Part shown: one piece after another, positions 12,101 to 26,195 of the stretch
Layout: the number at the start of each line of letters is the position of its first letter
Position numbering within the stretch: position 1 is the stretch's first letter
Source of the DNA: Trichobilharzia regenti
Taxonomy: Eukaryota > Platyhelminthes > Trematoda > Strigeidida > Schistosomatidae
Reading direction: 5' to 3'
Length of the DNA: 64,000 nt
Assembly (NCBI GenBank): GCA_944472135.2
Contig: OX235266.1
Coordinates: 18,618,186-18,682,185, forward strand
Translations under genes and position numbers: made by a program
The notes under the pieces: model-generated
Told to the model about the DNA's origin: nothing
Databases searched by the model: none
The model's input: only the letters and a program-made list of their open reading frames with translations

Positions 12101-14252
12101 TTACAAAGACTGAGATGGTTAGGACATGTGTTATGTATGCCAAGCCATCGCCTCCCTCGACGAGCAATGTTAGCGGATATAGGGTCAGGCTGGAAAAAAG
12201 CTAGTGGCGGTCAAACAAAAACTTGGCACCAGTCAACGAAATCCACAACAGTTGATCTAAGCCACGTAGGAAGGTGTAGACTTCCAGGCTGGGGTCCTCG
12301 GGACGGTAAAAATCTATGGTTGGAAACAATTGGTGACATGGCTCAAAATCGTTCTCAGTGGCTCAGATGCATCCACTCCCTGTGACTTATGATCTCCAAT
12401 GAAACTGTTTTGTTCTTCGTTATTACTCCTTCTACTCCTTTGTCTCACATCTCTGCTCACCGTTTCTATTATGCTTTTCTTGTACTTTCTTCTGTTGCTT
12501 CGCGTGCTACACGGAGTGTGGCGACTTGAACTTCCGCACATTTGTGCAAAGTTCTATGTCGAAAACAGACAGACAGACAGTGTGTGTTCTACCAATTAAA
12601 TTTATCCAACAAAATACATGGAAAGTGAAGGGTTGAAATCCGTCTGACATCCAGACACATGATGGGCAACGACCATGTAGCTTCGCATGTGTTTCAGTCA
12701 AACTATAGTGTACGTTCTATTCCGAATTCGCCTGACAACTCCCATAACAATTTCATTAGTATAGAATTATTAAAATATATGTATACGGGAAAAGTTTAAC
12801 AGTATAAACACTTATTTGGGACGACTGAGAATTTAGGGTAGATTGGAGAACATAATCTTAAATACAAGCTAATCTAACATCAACATTATCTGAAGTCACC
12901 CCTGTAACGATTTTGCTACTTTTATCGCTCTTCAATTCTGATTAATTATCATATGTTGAAGGCAAAGTCGATTTCATGCATTTATTTCCCTTGATGAATT
13001 TGAATAAAACAAGAACTACAGTGGAGGTTTGTGCAGAAGACTATGGCACCATCATTGTTCATTTCATTGTCTTCTCATCAGCTCAGCTGCTGCTTACAGC
13101 CTAAATAAATGATGAGGTTTATGTACAGAAAAGTTTTAACATACTTGTAAATTTTGTTCCATGATGTCAGTTGACAGAAGGTTCCGCAATAAGTGAACAG
13201 TCTTCAGAAAAATGTGCTTATATAGTTTTTACATAGGCAGTTCAAGTTTAAACAACATAAATGTTTGCATACAGTGATAAGAGGGTTTCGTAACAAAGAC
13301 GAAAGATGTGTAAGATGCCGAGTGATTGACAAATTAGGTAACAATGTACTCACAAGAGGTGGCTCTTGTGGCCCAAGTGGTCTAGGGGATAACGCTTTGG
13401 CGTTCAAAACTATGGGTACTGGGTTCGAGCCTCGGTGGGAACATCATCACTCACTGAGAAATGCAGGTACATCCAGCTGACCAGTCCCAAATAGGACGAA
13501 ATGCGCGTTATCCTGGATTTCACTGCTAGCCACCATCCACCAATTGTATCCTAACTAAATGCCCAGACATCGTCGAAGCATCTGCACAAGAAGCCAACAG
13601 ACATGTCAACCTGAGACCGAGCACTTCGGTCCAATCAATCGACGGGAAAATAAAAAAAAAATCCAATTTAATAACAATGTACTCAGTTCAAATGAAATCG
13701 TAGAAATAAGAGACCAACAAAATTACACTATATCAAACGGGGGATGAGGTTAATGCCAAAAATTACATAAACAAATGATAGGAACAATAAAGACATCCAA
13801 TTACCAGGGCAAGGAGTAACTAATAAATGCTTCTTTTTGAACATACAAGTCTGGTTTCACGTTTTTGATAAAAATTGCTTCGGCAAACTTGAGGAGAATC
13901 AAACTTCCTGTCAACTGATATAATATAAAATTTGCAAGTATGTTAAAGCTTTTCTATACATGAACTTTATAATAATTTATTTAGGCTGTAAGTAGCAGCT
14001 GAACTGATGAGAAGGCGATGAAATAAACAATGATGGTATCATCTTCTTATTCTGCACAAACCACCACTGTAGTTCTTGCTTTATTCAAAGTCAATTTCAT
14101 TGGCTGCTGAAGTTTAAAAGATTAAATGGGGAATAATATGTGTGTTTCATGGAAAAGGGTGTTTTCGGAAGCCCGAAAATTTCATATAGACCACCAGTTA
14201 GAACTGCTAATGATGTATTCATCAGTATACGACCACCCCATAGACATAATTT

Positions 14253-14303
<51 letters not shown>

Positions 14304-17300
14304 TCGCATGCTTATAACCACCTACCTAACTACTCGTCTCACTTTCTCCCTTCTCCGCCTACCATTCACAGTTAACAGTTGGTGTTATTCAAGCCTGTGA
14401 TCTCCCAGCTATGGATATGTGTGGTACCTCTGACCCTTATGTGAAAGTGACTTTATTACCAGACAAAAAGAAGAAATATGAAACTAAAGTTCATCGAAAA
14501 ATACTCAATCCAGTATTTAATGAAACATTTATTTTTAAAGTAAGTGAAATGTATACAAAATTACTTTTTAAATTGTTTTCATTGAAGAAGAAAATAATTT
14601 TATTTAAAAGAAAAATCAACAAATTTTTTAGGAAAATCAAAAGTGATTTCAAGTTTGTTTAATATGAATATTAAAGATTCAACTTACCAATTGTGCTTGT
14701 TTTAATCAACCAACTGTTTCTCAAGGTCACTCCGAAAGTAACCAAACAAGCTGTATTGAGAAAAAAGCCAATCTCTGGTCTATTAAGGCTAAAATTTTAT
14801 TTTAATAAAGTCACACAGTGTTGTTATACAATAATATTTACTGATGACCAGGTTTTTTATGCACAAATTCTTGTTACTCATAATCAAATGAAGCCATTAC
14901 TCACACAACTTTCTTGCTTCGATGTACATACGGGAGTCAAAATTTGATTAGATGTCTTAATAATGTCAATATAGGATGAGGTATATTCCGGGACAATAAT
15001 ATTAGTGTTATGAATAAAATACAATCAGTTGGGAAATAAGATGTCTTTATTGTAAAAAAGGTAAATAACTTGTTAGAATGTTATAGTGTGTAATTGAATA
15101 CATTTTCACATTATTTATTCTCCTCTGGTTTGATTTTTTTTTTGTAATAATATCTTCCATATCTCTGGTATTTGTGTTGAGTCACTTCGATTGCATGTGT
15201 TGGGTGTAGACTCGATGAATGAGGATTCAGTAATCAACCCCTGTCTCTCCCCACCCACCTACCTATATCACTGTTTAGCATTTTGACTCTGTCCAACCCA
15301 ACCTATTGTATGGTTGTGTGTTGATGCATGCGTGTAGTGCAATTGCTGAGCTTTTTTCTAAATTACTTATCTTCGTGGGGTCAACCTTAATAACCTTAGC
15401 TAAATTCTTATTGTCTGACACTCTCACTACTCCGGATCTACCTGTTTTGATCTGTGTTATTAACCTTACTCACTGTCATTGCAAAATATTATGTAAATTA
15501 TATTATTTTGTTCATTTGGGTCCACCGGGTCCCTTAGCCTTTAGAGCTTGAGTTTTGTAGGCTTGAATGCCGCCCTAATTCCTGCTTAACACAGAACCCT
15601 ACTTGAGGTCTCACGACAGACAGCAGGTAGCTAGGAAAAAGGCATAGAATGAACGCACACAAAAAATTCGAAGATCTGGACTTCGTCGAAGAGGTATGCC
15701 TGAAGATATGCGAGTGATGAAAAGTGACGATTTGGTGTAAAAATCATCAAAAGTAGAACTTCAGGTGAAGATAGAGAAAGCAGAGGCAATGAAGATCCCT
15801 GGCCAACAACAACAACAGACAACAATCAATTAGCATAAATGGAAGAAATCTGAAAGAAACAATCTAGTTTACCTACCCTACCTGGGAATCATCGTTTCAA
15901 ATGTAGGTGAAACTGATGAGTATACCAAAGCAAGAGTCAGGAAAGCAAGGCAAACTTTCATCTCTCTCAAATCTGTGTGGAAGTCAACAGCACTCAGCAC
16001 ATAAAATAAGATCCGGATTTTCACCTCCAATGTGAAGTCAGTGTTGCTTGGCATATGATCAGAAACTTAGTGCCGCAGCATGAAGGGAACTTCAAACAAA
16101 CTACAGACCTTCATCAACGGCTAGCTGTCTTCATTCAACACTACTCAAGATCAGATTGCTGGCCAGAAAAGATCAGCAACAGAGATCTCTGGCAATCAAC
16201 CAACGAACCAACCCAGAAAGAAAAAACTGTGCAACATATAAGCAGGAAGAAATGGAGACGGATTAGTCATACTCTGAGAAAACAAACCTTCAAGTGAGTG
16301 ACATCACACACCAGGCCATTGCTGAAGTGGAACCCGACGGAATGCAAAGCGGCGAGTTGGTCGTCAGTAAGAAGGTGACATCGAGGAGGAGATAATGCGA
16401 AGATGAGGTGAAAGCGCGTGTAGCCAGGTGGAAACGTTGGCGGAGGACCCAACGCAATGGCGCGGTGCAGCTGAAGCCCTATGTTTCTCTGGGAACTAAA
16501 GGAAACAATAATATATTGATAATAATAATAATAACGTAGATGCCTCATATTCTTTCTCATTTATTTTGCGTGAGTAGTGCCTTGATATGATTATGAGCGA
16601 CAATAAATTGTTCTCGAATCATGGTCTTCAGTAAATTTGTATTGTGTAACACTGTGTGATTTTATCAAAATCAAATTTTATCCACAATGGAATTAAACTC
16701 TATCACTGTACCCAAGTTTCATCCTTATACATGCCTTCATTCAGCTCGATTTTAAGGGTGATAATACTGCAGAGATAGTCAACAGAAGACTGAGTACGTC
16801 ACTAGACAGTAGTCAAGTTGGCTCCCGTCTATCAGATAATATGCTGTTTGATGCAATTGAAAGTCGACAGACACACTTCTAACATTAACCCCAACTTTGT
16901 ATACAAACTTGCGTGTATCTGTAGGAGCAGTTACATTGGAAGAACAGAAAGGAGGGCTCACACACCTCCAGTTTTCTGAACATGTAACAAGAGGCATATG
17001 TCTAATGGGAACAAATGCTTCAAACAGTAGCATTGCTAGGCATTTCCTTGATACAGATCACGAGGTGGATGTTGCAAGAACGTTCAGAGTTATCAATAGG
17101 CAAAAGAGTTCAATTCTCCTTAAGTTTGCCGATGCAATCTCCATCAAGCTCCTGAAAGCCGACTTATGTGTGTTCAGAATGAAGCAGTTATCAGTCTTTC
17201 CTTGTCCTGCTGCCTCGTAACTGGGTGTTTTCATTCTCTCTTTCATTTGATTACGTGACGCTAAAAGTTCCATTGAGTATGATTATTACTTGTTTGGGAT

Positions 17301-20300
17301 AAAGTATCATTTCATTCTGCACAGAGCATATTTGTTCTTGCCTTATTCAAATTCATAAAGGGGGAATAAATGTATGAAATGTTTGACGATTACATTCCCA
17401 ACAGCTGCTTAATTGCAACATGTATACATAATGTAGCGTTATTAGAATTACTCATTCACCTGATACAGTAATGGTGAGATACAAAGGAGATTATGGTCGT
17501 CTTCTTTACTATTGAAATGTATTCTTCAGTTTCAAGCAGATGCTACACATGATCTTAGATTTCAGGTCTGCAGATATCCAAAAGAGGAGAATCTTGAATT
17601 GCTTAAAGACGGCCACCACTGCAGTGGTACTCTCTGGCCGTTCACCGATTTTGAGAAATTCGAAGGACTATTTCTTTCATATGACCACTCCAACGTGGCA
17701 TATATGAGTCTACCCGCTGGTAATGACCTAAGTACAAAGATAGTTTTGTGCGCATCCTTTCAAAACGTCCGAGAGATACTACCCAGATTGGCTGCAACCA
17801 GGCTGCACTGGTTCAGTCAGAAGCTCTATAACTGAACGCCACGTCAATACATCTCATGTCACCTAAATTGACTCAGTATTCACGGTTATTGACAAAATAA
17901 GGAGAAATCTATAAAAGATAATGTGCCTCGAATTTCATTGTATTGCGTGAACTTACTTTATTTACATCCAGAAGTCTGAATTATGTCTTTAAAAGATACA
18001 GGTTCAACTTTTGCGTCTGACATGGATCCAGAGTCAAATGATTTCTTTTTCTCCGGCTGTTTGTTTCTTACCCCTGAAATTTGTCTAATTTTCAGTTTAC
18101 TATGCTCCATCTGTTCATACACATCCATTGTACTCGCTTCTCCAACAACGTTTTCACCTGCCTCCAGGTCTACCCACATGCTTTCATCTCCTCTTTGCAT
18201 CACCTCTTCGATGTCACCCTCTCGCTGACCACCAACTCGCCGATTTGAACAATGGCCCAGCGTGTGATGTCAGTTGATAGTTTGTTTTCTCAGAGCAATA
18301 CCAATCCACCTCCATTTCTTCCTGTGCGTCGGTGGCACAGTGGTTAGGACTCTCGCCGACCATGCACATGGTCCGGGGTTCGAGCCCACGCCGACGCACA
18401 CCTGATATCTATGGTCGGCCTGCAAAATTTGGGCTACCGATATCCATGCTGAAAATTCCATAATTGTACCAAAAATACAGTGTGGAATCAAGCTGTAAAT
18501 AAAAAAAAAGAGTTGGTTCATCCTTAGAGATCCCTACTGTTGATCTTTCCTGGCCCGTCATCTCATCTTGAGTTGTATCGAGGGAAGGCAGCTGTTGATG
18601 TAGATATGTAGTTTGTTCGAAGCGGCTTCGTGATGCAGCGTCAAGTCTCTGATCTGCATAGTAGCACTGACTTCACATTGGAGTTGAAAATCCGGATCTT
18701 ATTCTTCATGCTTAGCACGTAATCCCCTGTTATTTTCTTATTAATATCCCCCTTCATGATAAATATTCACCTCCCATCACACCTGAGAACTCTTATACAT
18801 CAGATTAAAAGTCATCATCTGCTTTAAATCATCCTTTTTGTTACTATGTCAGGTTACATACTGACTGTCACTATGCCGATTTACTTGCAAAACTTCACAA
18901 TCTAATTACACGTTCACATTTTCATGAAACTATCCTCGATTTTATATTATTGCTGCTCTTATTATGATCACCTTAATTACTATTCACTAATTCACCCAGT
19001 CCTGAACTTTAATTCAATTATAATCACACTGCTATAAAGGGCTGTCAGTGCTTCATAATTTTATATATTCGAATTCTGATACCCATTGAGAAATTACCAA
19101 AAAATAGGTATCTAATTGAATTGTGTTCTCTAATTATCATACAGAGGATATTTAAGTTGAATTCATAACTGACTGAGGAGGGAAGAATAGAATTCCGCAT
19201 TAGACAAGTTTATTTGTTATAATACACAGTAAGGGATACAGTATATTCATATTTGGGAGACTATTATAGAAGAATGTATCTCTGATATAAGAATAAAACT
19301 TGGGCACTGTGGTGGTAGGGTATAATTCCATTACGGAGAAAAAATTATTTTGAAAAAATCTCACAGTTTGTAATAGAGTAACGTTTACTGATGACCACAT
19401 ATCGAGCACAATTTATTTCTGCTCATAGTCATCATCATAAGGCATTACTCACACAACTTTCTAACTTCGTTTATATAATTCCATCATTATTTCACTTCAT
19501 CGCTTGATTTGATTGGTAGCAGTATTTTCCATATTTCAGGTATGAGTGATGAGTTATTCTTATTGCATGTGTTTGGTGTAGACTCAATGAACAAGGATCC
19601 AGTAGTCAACCTCTCTCTCCACCTACCTAGATTACTTCTTAGAATTTTAACCCTCTCCCACCCTATTGTGTGGTTGTGTGTTAGTGCATGCAATGCAATT
19701 GCTGAGCATTTTTCTAAATTACTTATCTTTTTAGGGTCAACCATTCTTACCTTAGCTAAATTCTTGTGCTCTGACAATCTGACTACCCCTGACCTACTAG
19801 TTTGACCTATGTAGTTGACCTAACTTCCAATGACTGTGAGGACATTAATAAACAACATATTTGAAGACATCAAATTCACCATGAGAGAAGAAGAATTAGA
19901 TAACAAAATCCCATTTTTAGATGTCTTAATCAGCAGAACCAACACAGGAAATTTAGCTACACAAATAAATAAAAAATCAAAGCGCACAAACCAAATACTC
20001 AACTATAATAGCAATAACCCGGTTACTCACAAAAGAAAAAAAATGTGTGTAAACATTGTTTGAAGGAGTTCAAACACATTGTACCACTATTCCAGCGTTG
20101 AAAGGAATGAAAAAAAAACAAATACATAGGAACTGTCTTCAAAAAGAATGGTTGTCGCCACAATTTCATCTAAAGTGTTTAAACTCTAGTCACAACACCA
20201 ATAAGAAAGCATCATCAAAGACCACAAGAAAATTCATCCTACCATACATGAGAAATATTTCTCAAATAACAGCTAAAATAATAAGACCGTTTGAAATAGA

Positions 20301-23300
20301 AAAGCACATCAGCCAGCCAGTTCAATCCCCGCTTCATTCGATATTGTGCAAACCAAAAGACCCATCAAACAGGAAAAAAACCTTTCTTATGATTTTATTA
20401 CCTTAGGTTTAAAAGTGCTTTTCTAACTTGCTATCGTATTTACAAAATCCTGTCCATTCCACTTCATTATATTCATTATTATTATTTGACAATCATTCAC
20501 CAATAGTACATTTAATTTTAATTTTACACCATATCATCGTTATTATTTTACAATCATCCTTATTGTTGTTATTTTCAACCTTGAACTTAAGTCTAGACCG
20601 CCCCATTCGTTGGTTTATTTTCATATTGCCTCACACATCCTGATTACACTCACTCTTGAAACCTGTATTTTCTGTTAACTATATTTATATATATACACAC
20701 ATTAAATTAAATTATTTCATCTCATTCTGTCCCATGTTGTTATTGACCATGCATATTAAAAAACTATATGACTATATGACTATTGTTTCATCCCATCTTA
20801 TACTTGTTCCACAATACACTTTCTGATATGATTCTAATTCGCCTTTACTGGCTATTGTATGCTTACATTAATGGATTTATAATTGTAGAGCCTGAAGAAG
20901 AATTTATTGAAAACAATTGTTCGCTCTAAATATTTTGTTCTGAAAAAAAACAAGATAAAATTGATACCATTTACAAAATAACTTGTATCAACTGTAACAG
21001 ACATTACATCAGTCAAAGTGGGAGTCCCCTTCGAATCAGAATCCAGAAACATAAATCAGCTGTAAAAACACATGATATATATATATTCTTTCATATCAAT
21101 GCATATAGACAATTATGGACATCAATTTGATTGGTATAATGTTGAAATTTTAAACAGAGGAAACACCAAAAGTAATTGTATGGAGGATTTTACCATGAGC
21201 TGACATCAGTTAGAGAACCACTGGGAAACCAGCTGGGAGTACTGGACAGCTGTTTCCTCCGTCCTAGTTTGGGAATCTTCAGCAGTACGCACCCGCCAGG
21301 ATTCGAACCCAGGACCTTCTGGTTACAAGGCCAGCGAGTTCGTAGACTATTGAGCCACTGGGACCTGATCCAATGGTGAAATCCTCCATACAATCAAACA
21401 AAATCCCTACAAAACCAATACTTGAAAAAAAAGTAATGCAAGAGAATTCCTAGAAATCTGGTACTCAAGAGAATATGCGATTAAAAAACATAGTAATATA
21501 GATCAAATCTACCAACTAATATAAAGTAAATCATGTGACGGGAAAGTTCAAAATACAAGTCAATAAAAATTAATCAGTACAGATGTAAATCGACTACCAG
21601 TCACGAAGATGGTAACCGGGAGACGCAATTCTATCATTCATAGAGAATTTATATGAGATAATTTTATGCTAAAATTTGCGTTGATCTGAAGATGTTGTCT
21701 AGGAAGACGATAAAAAGCTCTGTAATTTAACCAATGCAGCTCAAAGAAAACAACTAATTTGCAAATAAAATCTCGATTTTTCAGGGGGCAGGGATACTGC
21801 CTTGATGCACAGACTCAATCGTGTGATTGTTTTGAGCAGCCACTCTAGGAACCTATGACTAGAAGTCTGATTCACAATACGACGGAGCAGAGTCAACAGC
21901 CGCGCTCCATTCAATCCTTTCGAATTCTTTAGCCTGTATGTGCTATAGGCTCCTCTAGGTTTACCTACCCAGATATCTACCATTCCGGTCATTAGCGCCA
22001 GACATTCGTATTCTTTTTTCGCTTATGTAAGGAACATTTCCGTTGCGTGAAGGTGGTCAATAGGATTTCCATGGCAGAATATGTTAATGGCTGGAAGTAT
22101 TAGAGAATTTTAAGAGGCCTACCAAAGCCTATCCGCCACTAGATCTTTTAAAGGGGTCACTTGTATTTATAGCTTAGTGTATTCATACTCGTTTTATTTA
22201 TTTTTTTTATTTTATTTTTGATTACAGCTTGATTCCACACCGTATTTTCGGTACAAGTAAGGAATTTTCAGCATGGATATCGGTAGCCCAAATTTCGCAG
22301 GCCGACCATAGATATCAGGTGTGCGTCGGCGTGGGCTCGAACCCCGGACCATGTGCATGGTCGGCGAGAGTCCTAACCACTGTGCCACCGACGCACATTT
22401 ATTATATCGAAAAAATTTCACAATATGTTCTGAATATTTAAACTTCATCATGGAAACTGATTCATCTTTTTGAGCTTAGCCAGGCTGCGTGCACCGCAAA
22501 CACAAGAAAAAGTCGTCCAGCGTTTATATCATACTGGCGTGGTTGGCAAGAGCTACTGGTGATCGATGTGAGTGGCTGCGAACTACTTATATCATTCTTT
22601 CAGTAGTATACAGTATCACAAATTCTTTTTTATTTCTAAAATAGATTAACTCCACTTACATTCCTGTAACTGTTTTTTTTCTGTTATTGTATTCACAGAT
22701 TCCCTACGCTGAGATTACATCGAAAACAGTTCAGTTCACTGTGTACGATTTTGATCGATTTTCTAAACATGATCAAATTGGACAAATTAAAGTACCACTG
22801 AGCACTGTAGATTTATGCAATGTAATTGAAGAATGGCGTGAATTAAATCCCCCAGAGGGTGAAGGAGAGAAAGTAAGCATATCTGATGTTTTATGTATAC
22901 ATTTTTTTCCCATAAATTCTTATACATTTGTTCCTGACAACGACGCTTCGATGATATCTGAGAATGACTATGTTGCTATTTGGTGGATAGGAGTCATCAG
23001 TAGTATCCAGAATGTTTATTTCATCCTATCTGGACCTCGTTATATGGATGTACCTTCATTCTCAGTAAGTAATGCTGTTCTAACCGGGGCTCACATCCAG
23101 AACTCAACTTTTCAAACGCTAAAGAGTAATTTACAGACCACTTGTGATCCAAGTGACGAAACACGTATTCTGGATTCCACTGCTAATCATCACTAACCAA
23201 ATAATAAAAGTATTCGTTCATCGACTCGTCACTGGGTAGTTTCTTAACCTTCGTGTTGGAATCCACTGAATTCTTCTAGTCAAGTTCTCCGTGTCATCAA

Positions 23301-26107
23301 CAAATTCAACGACTAACCATCAAAATGCACTTTGAATTAATGTGATTTGGTGGCTGAAAGACTTGGATTTCATGTTTGTTGGTACTCGTTAGTAAGCTAT
23401 ATCTTCAACAACAGGTATCCTCTTGACAGAAATAAAGCCGTCTAAACCAATAGAGCAGTCACATGTATTACTACTAATGCATTCGGAATCAGAGAGAATT
23501 ACTTGTTAATGTCGTTAGTTTCCTGTTGATCTACATCGAACACTATTGAACATTTTGCTTTAGCTTAATGAGAAACGGACTGGTAGTTGGGATCTTGTGC
23601 ATATAGGTGTGTCAGAGTGCCTCTGTTACTGGAGCTTAGATGCATCACATAGAACTTAACGATGAGGTCTTTACTGAGGTCATATGTCTTGTATACATGT
23701 TTCTTCATTGTTCTGCCTTCAAAGTTGAACATAGGGCTTTGAGCATTGAAGTTCCCGTAGACGTGGTGTCTATTTCCTTACGGTGAAGGTTTATTGGCAC
23801 AACGCTCAGCCACTAATCTTTGCCACGTTCAATAGTGGCTAGCAGACTAGATGAGGCTTAAGGATGTATCAGTCAAAAATCGAAACCAGACCATATACAT
23901 AACTGGCAAACATTCTGCTCCTGGACAATCAAGGCTGCCAAACGTGACTAGAATGCTGTGAAGAATCCAATACCATTTCGCTTGGGCAGCTAGCTAGCTA
24001 ATTAACCTAAATTATTATCTAACTGACTGTATTTCGGTAAACACTTTTGTACAGAAGTGCCGGGGTTCGGGTTACGACATCCCATGCATCATACAGAAAC
24101 AGACAAACGACAGGAAGACAAATCAGATTTTAAAAGATGTTACTATAGTAACAATAGGCGAAAATATGAGGGGGAAAGGTGGGAACATACAAAACCATGA
24201 CGGCTTAGTAGAAAAAGGGAATCACAGAGCCTGAATGCATGTAAGTCAATGAGAAAGATTTTGAGCCATATCACCTACAGTAATCGGCCAGTCATCCTTA
24301 GAATCCCGAGAACCACAACCAGGCAGTCTAAACCTCCCTACGTAGCTGGCTGAAGGCAAATGTCACAGCTTCATGAACAGATATCAGGTTGTGGTCTGAC
24401 TACCCCTAACTCTTTCCCAGCCTAATCCACTGTTGTGGTGTGTGCTACTGACATTGTCCATCGAGGAAGGCGATGGTTTAACATGCACGACAGATGTCCC
24501 AATCATCTCAATAGATATAGCTTCGCAACCTCATTGACTAACTTATCCTACTTACTTAACACTTTGCCTAACTTGAGTGTTGACCACCATTGTGTACGAG
24601 TTATTACAGGAGATTAAACTCAAACATCTGCAGTCAAAGATAGCTAGCCTTGTCAATTCTCACAGACATAGAGGAGAACAGAACGAATTGTTGCACAGTG
24701 CACATGTCCTTTTCATCAATATCCAGCTATCATGTCTACACCAGAAACAAATCTCACAAAAGCCTTCTGCATTTATGCTAAGATTTCGTCATCAGTCAGT
24801 CCATGACAGCTGATGCGACTTCCAAAATAAGTGAATTGGTAAACCCACTCTACTACTTCATTCCCTCCCTATCTTTAATCCAGGAGTTGGTGTAATCCAA
24901 CCCTGGAGCATCATCTTCCATCTGATAGGAGTAAATCTCATGCCAAACATCTGAAAATTTCTGTCGAAGGTGTTTAGAAGACTCTGCATCCACATATTCT
25001 AAGTTAACAATACTATTTCCTACCTATAAGTCAATCCTTAAGTCGCTGAAGTCAGTCACGGTTAATTTCATTAGAACATCTTTGGTGAAACTGAACAGAA
25101 ATGCGGACCGTGAGCACCCACTGTTTCTCATCACTTCCGATGAAAACGCTCCATAAGCCCTTACATGGCTGTGTGAGTTTGAGTAGAGTGCCTTATTTAG
25201 TGCGATGAAGTTCATGGGCACTCCCTTCACTGCAAAACATTACCATAGTACTGACTTAGGCCTTTAGGTCAAGAAATACGTCAACCGTTGCGCGTAGGTA
25301 AGTAGGCCTATATTCCAGAATATATGTGAATATATGAGATCAGTACACTCTATCTCTCTCGCCTTAAACCTTCCTGGTTTTAACAGATTTACTCCTTCTG
25401 AGCTCCATTTACTCTGTGCTTGATTACCGAACCTAAAACTTTAGATACTATATTGGTCAGGCTTATCTCCCCCCTTGATTACCACATTAAGACTTGTTCT
25501 GCTTCTCAAAAACTGGGATAATCGTGCGGTTCCAATTGATTCGATTCTCTGAGCTGAATAAAACCGCATACACTGTTGATGAGCCGAGTTCCAAATAAGT
25601 AGATCACTTTCATTTGACGAACTTTGACATGAGTGGTCACCAACTACTCATATCAGCCAATTAGTAGTATGTTTATATCATAGCTTTTCATTCATATCAT
25701 TAAATTTTGTATTCTTTCAAGGAAAACCGTTTAGGTGATATTTGCTTTTCACTGCGTTATGTACCAACTTCGGGTCGTTTGAATGTCAATATACTTGAAG
25801 CGAAAAATTTGAAGAAGATGGATGTCGGTGGACTTTCAGGTTAGTCACAGACAGATGGAGAGAAATAATAATAAATTGGCTACTTTTCCTCTTACTAATG
25901 CATTCTAATGATTATTTTTTTGAATTCTTCTGATATTCTTTTAAGGCTTAGTCATCAAGAACATAACTTATTCAAGTGTATATTTGAATATCATTTTTCG
26001 CGGGAGCAGTCTAAATAGATAGCTGTAGTATCGACTTCTAATGACGTTCGAGTGACCTTAAAATGTCGTTTACGGCAAATATTTATGAAAACTATTGATT
26101 TATGTGC

Positions 26108-26195
<88 letters not shown>

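Larger units (their letters stand above)
12965..14108. repeat. Inverted-repeat structure with about 170-bp arms enclosing Smalpha and PLE pieces
   Basis: AAAACAAGAACTACAGTGG and GTTTGTGCAGAAG at the left (12965-13200) are matched in inverse at about 13935-14108, as are AACATACTTG/CAAGTATGTT and the GATGAGAAGGCGATG/CATTGTCTTCTCATC words. A related tail follows another PLE at about 17310-17350, so the arms may be PLE 3' ends. Confidence 0.6.

Noticed and set aside
13345..13440. Functional tRNA gene
   Set aside because: tRNA-like head of a Smalpha SINE, continuous with a hammerhead and tail; no credible anticodon arm.
22687..23196. Single 169-codon gene
   Set aside because: Only 22699-22872 is synaptotagmin exon; GTAAGC ends it, and the rest translates intron and an inverse Smalpha piece.
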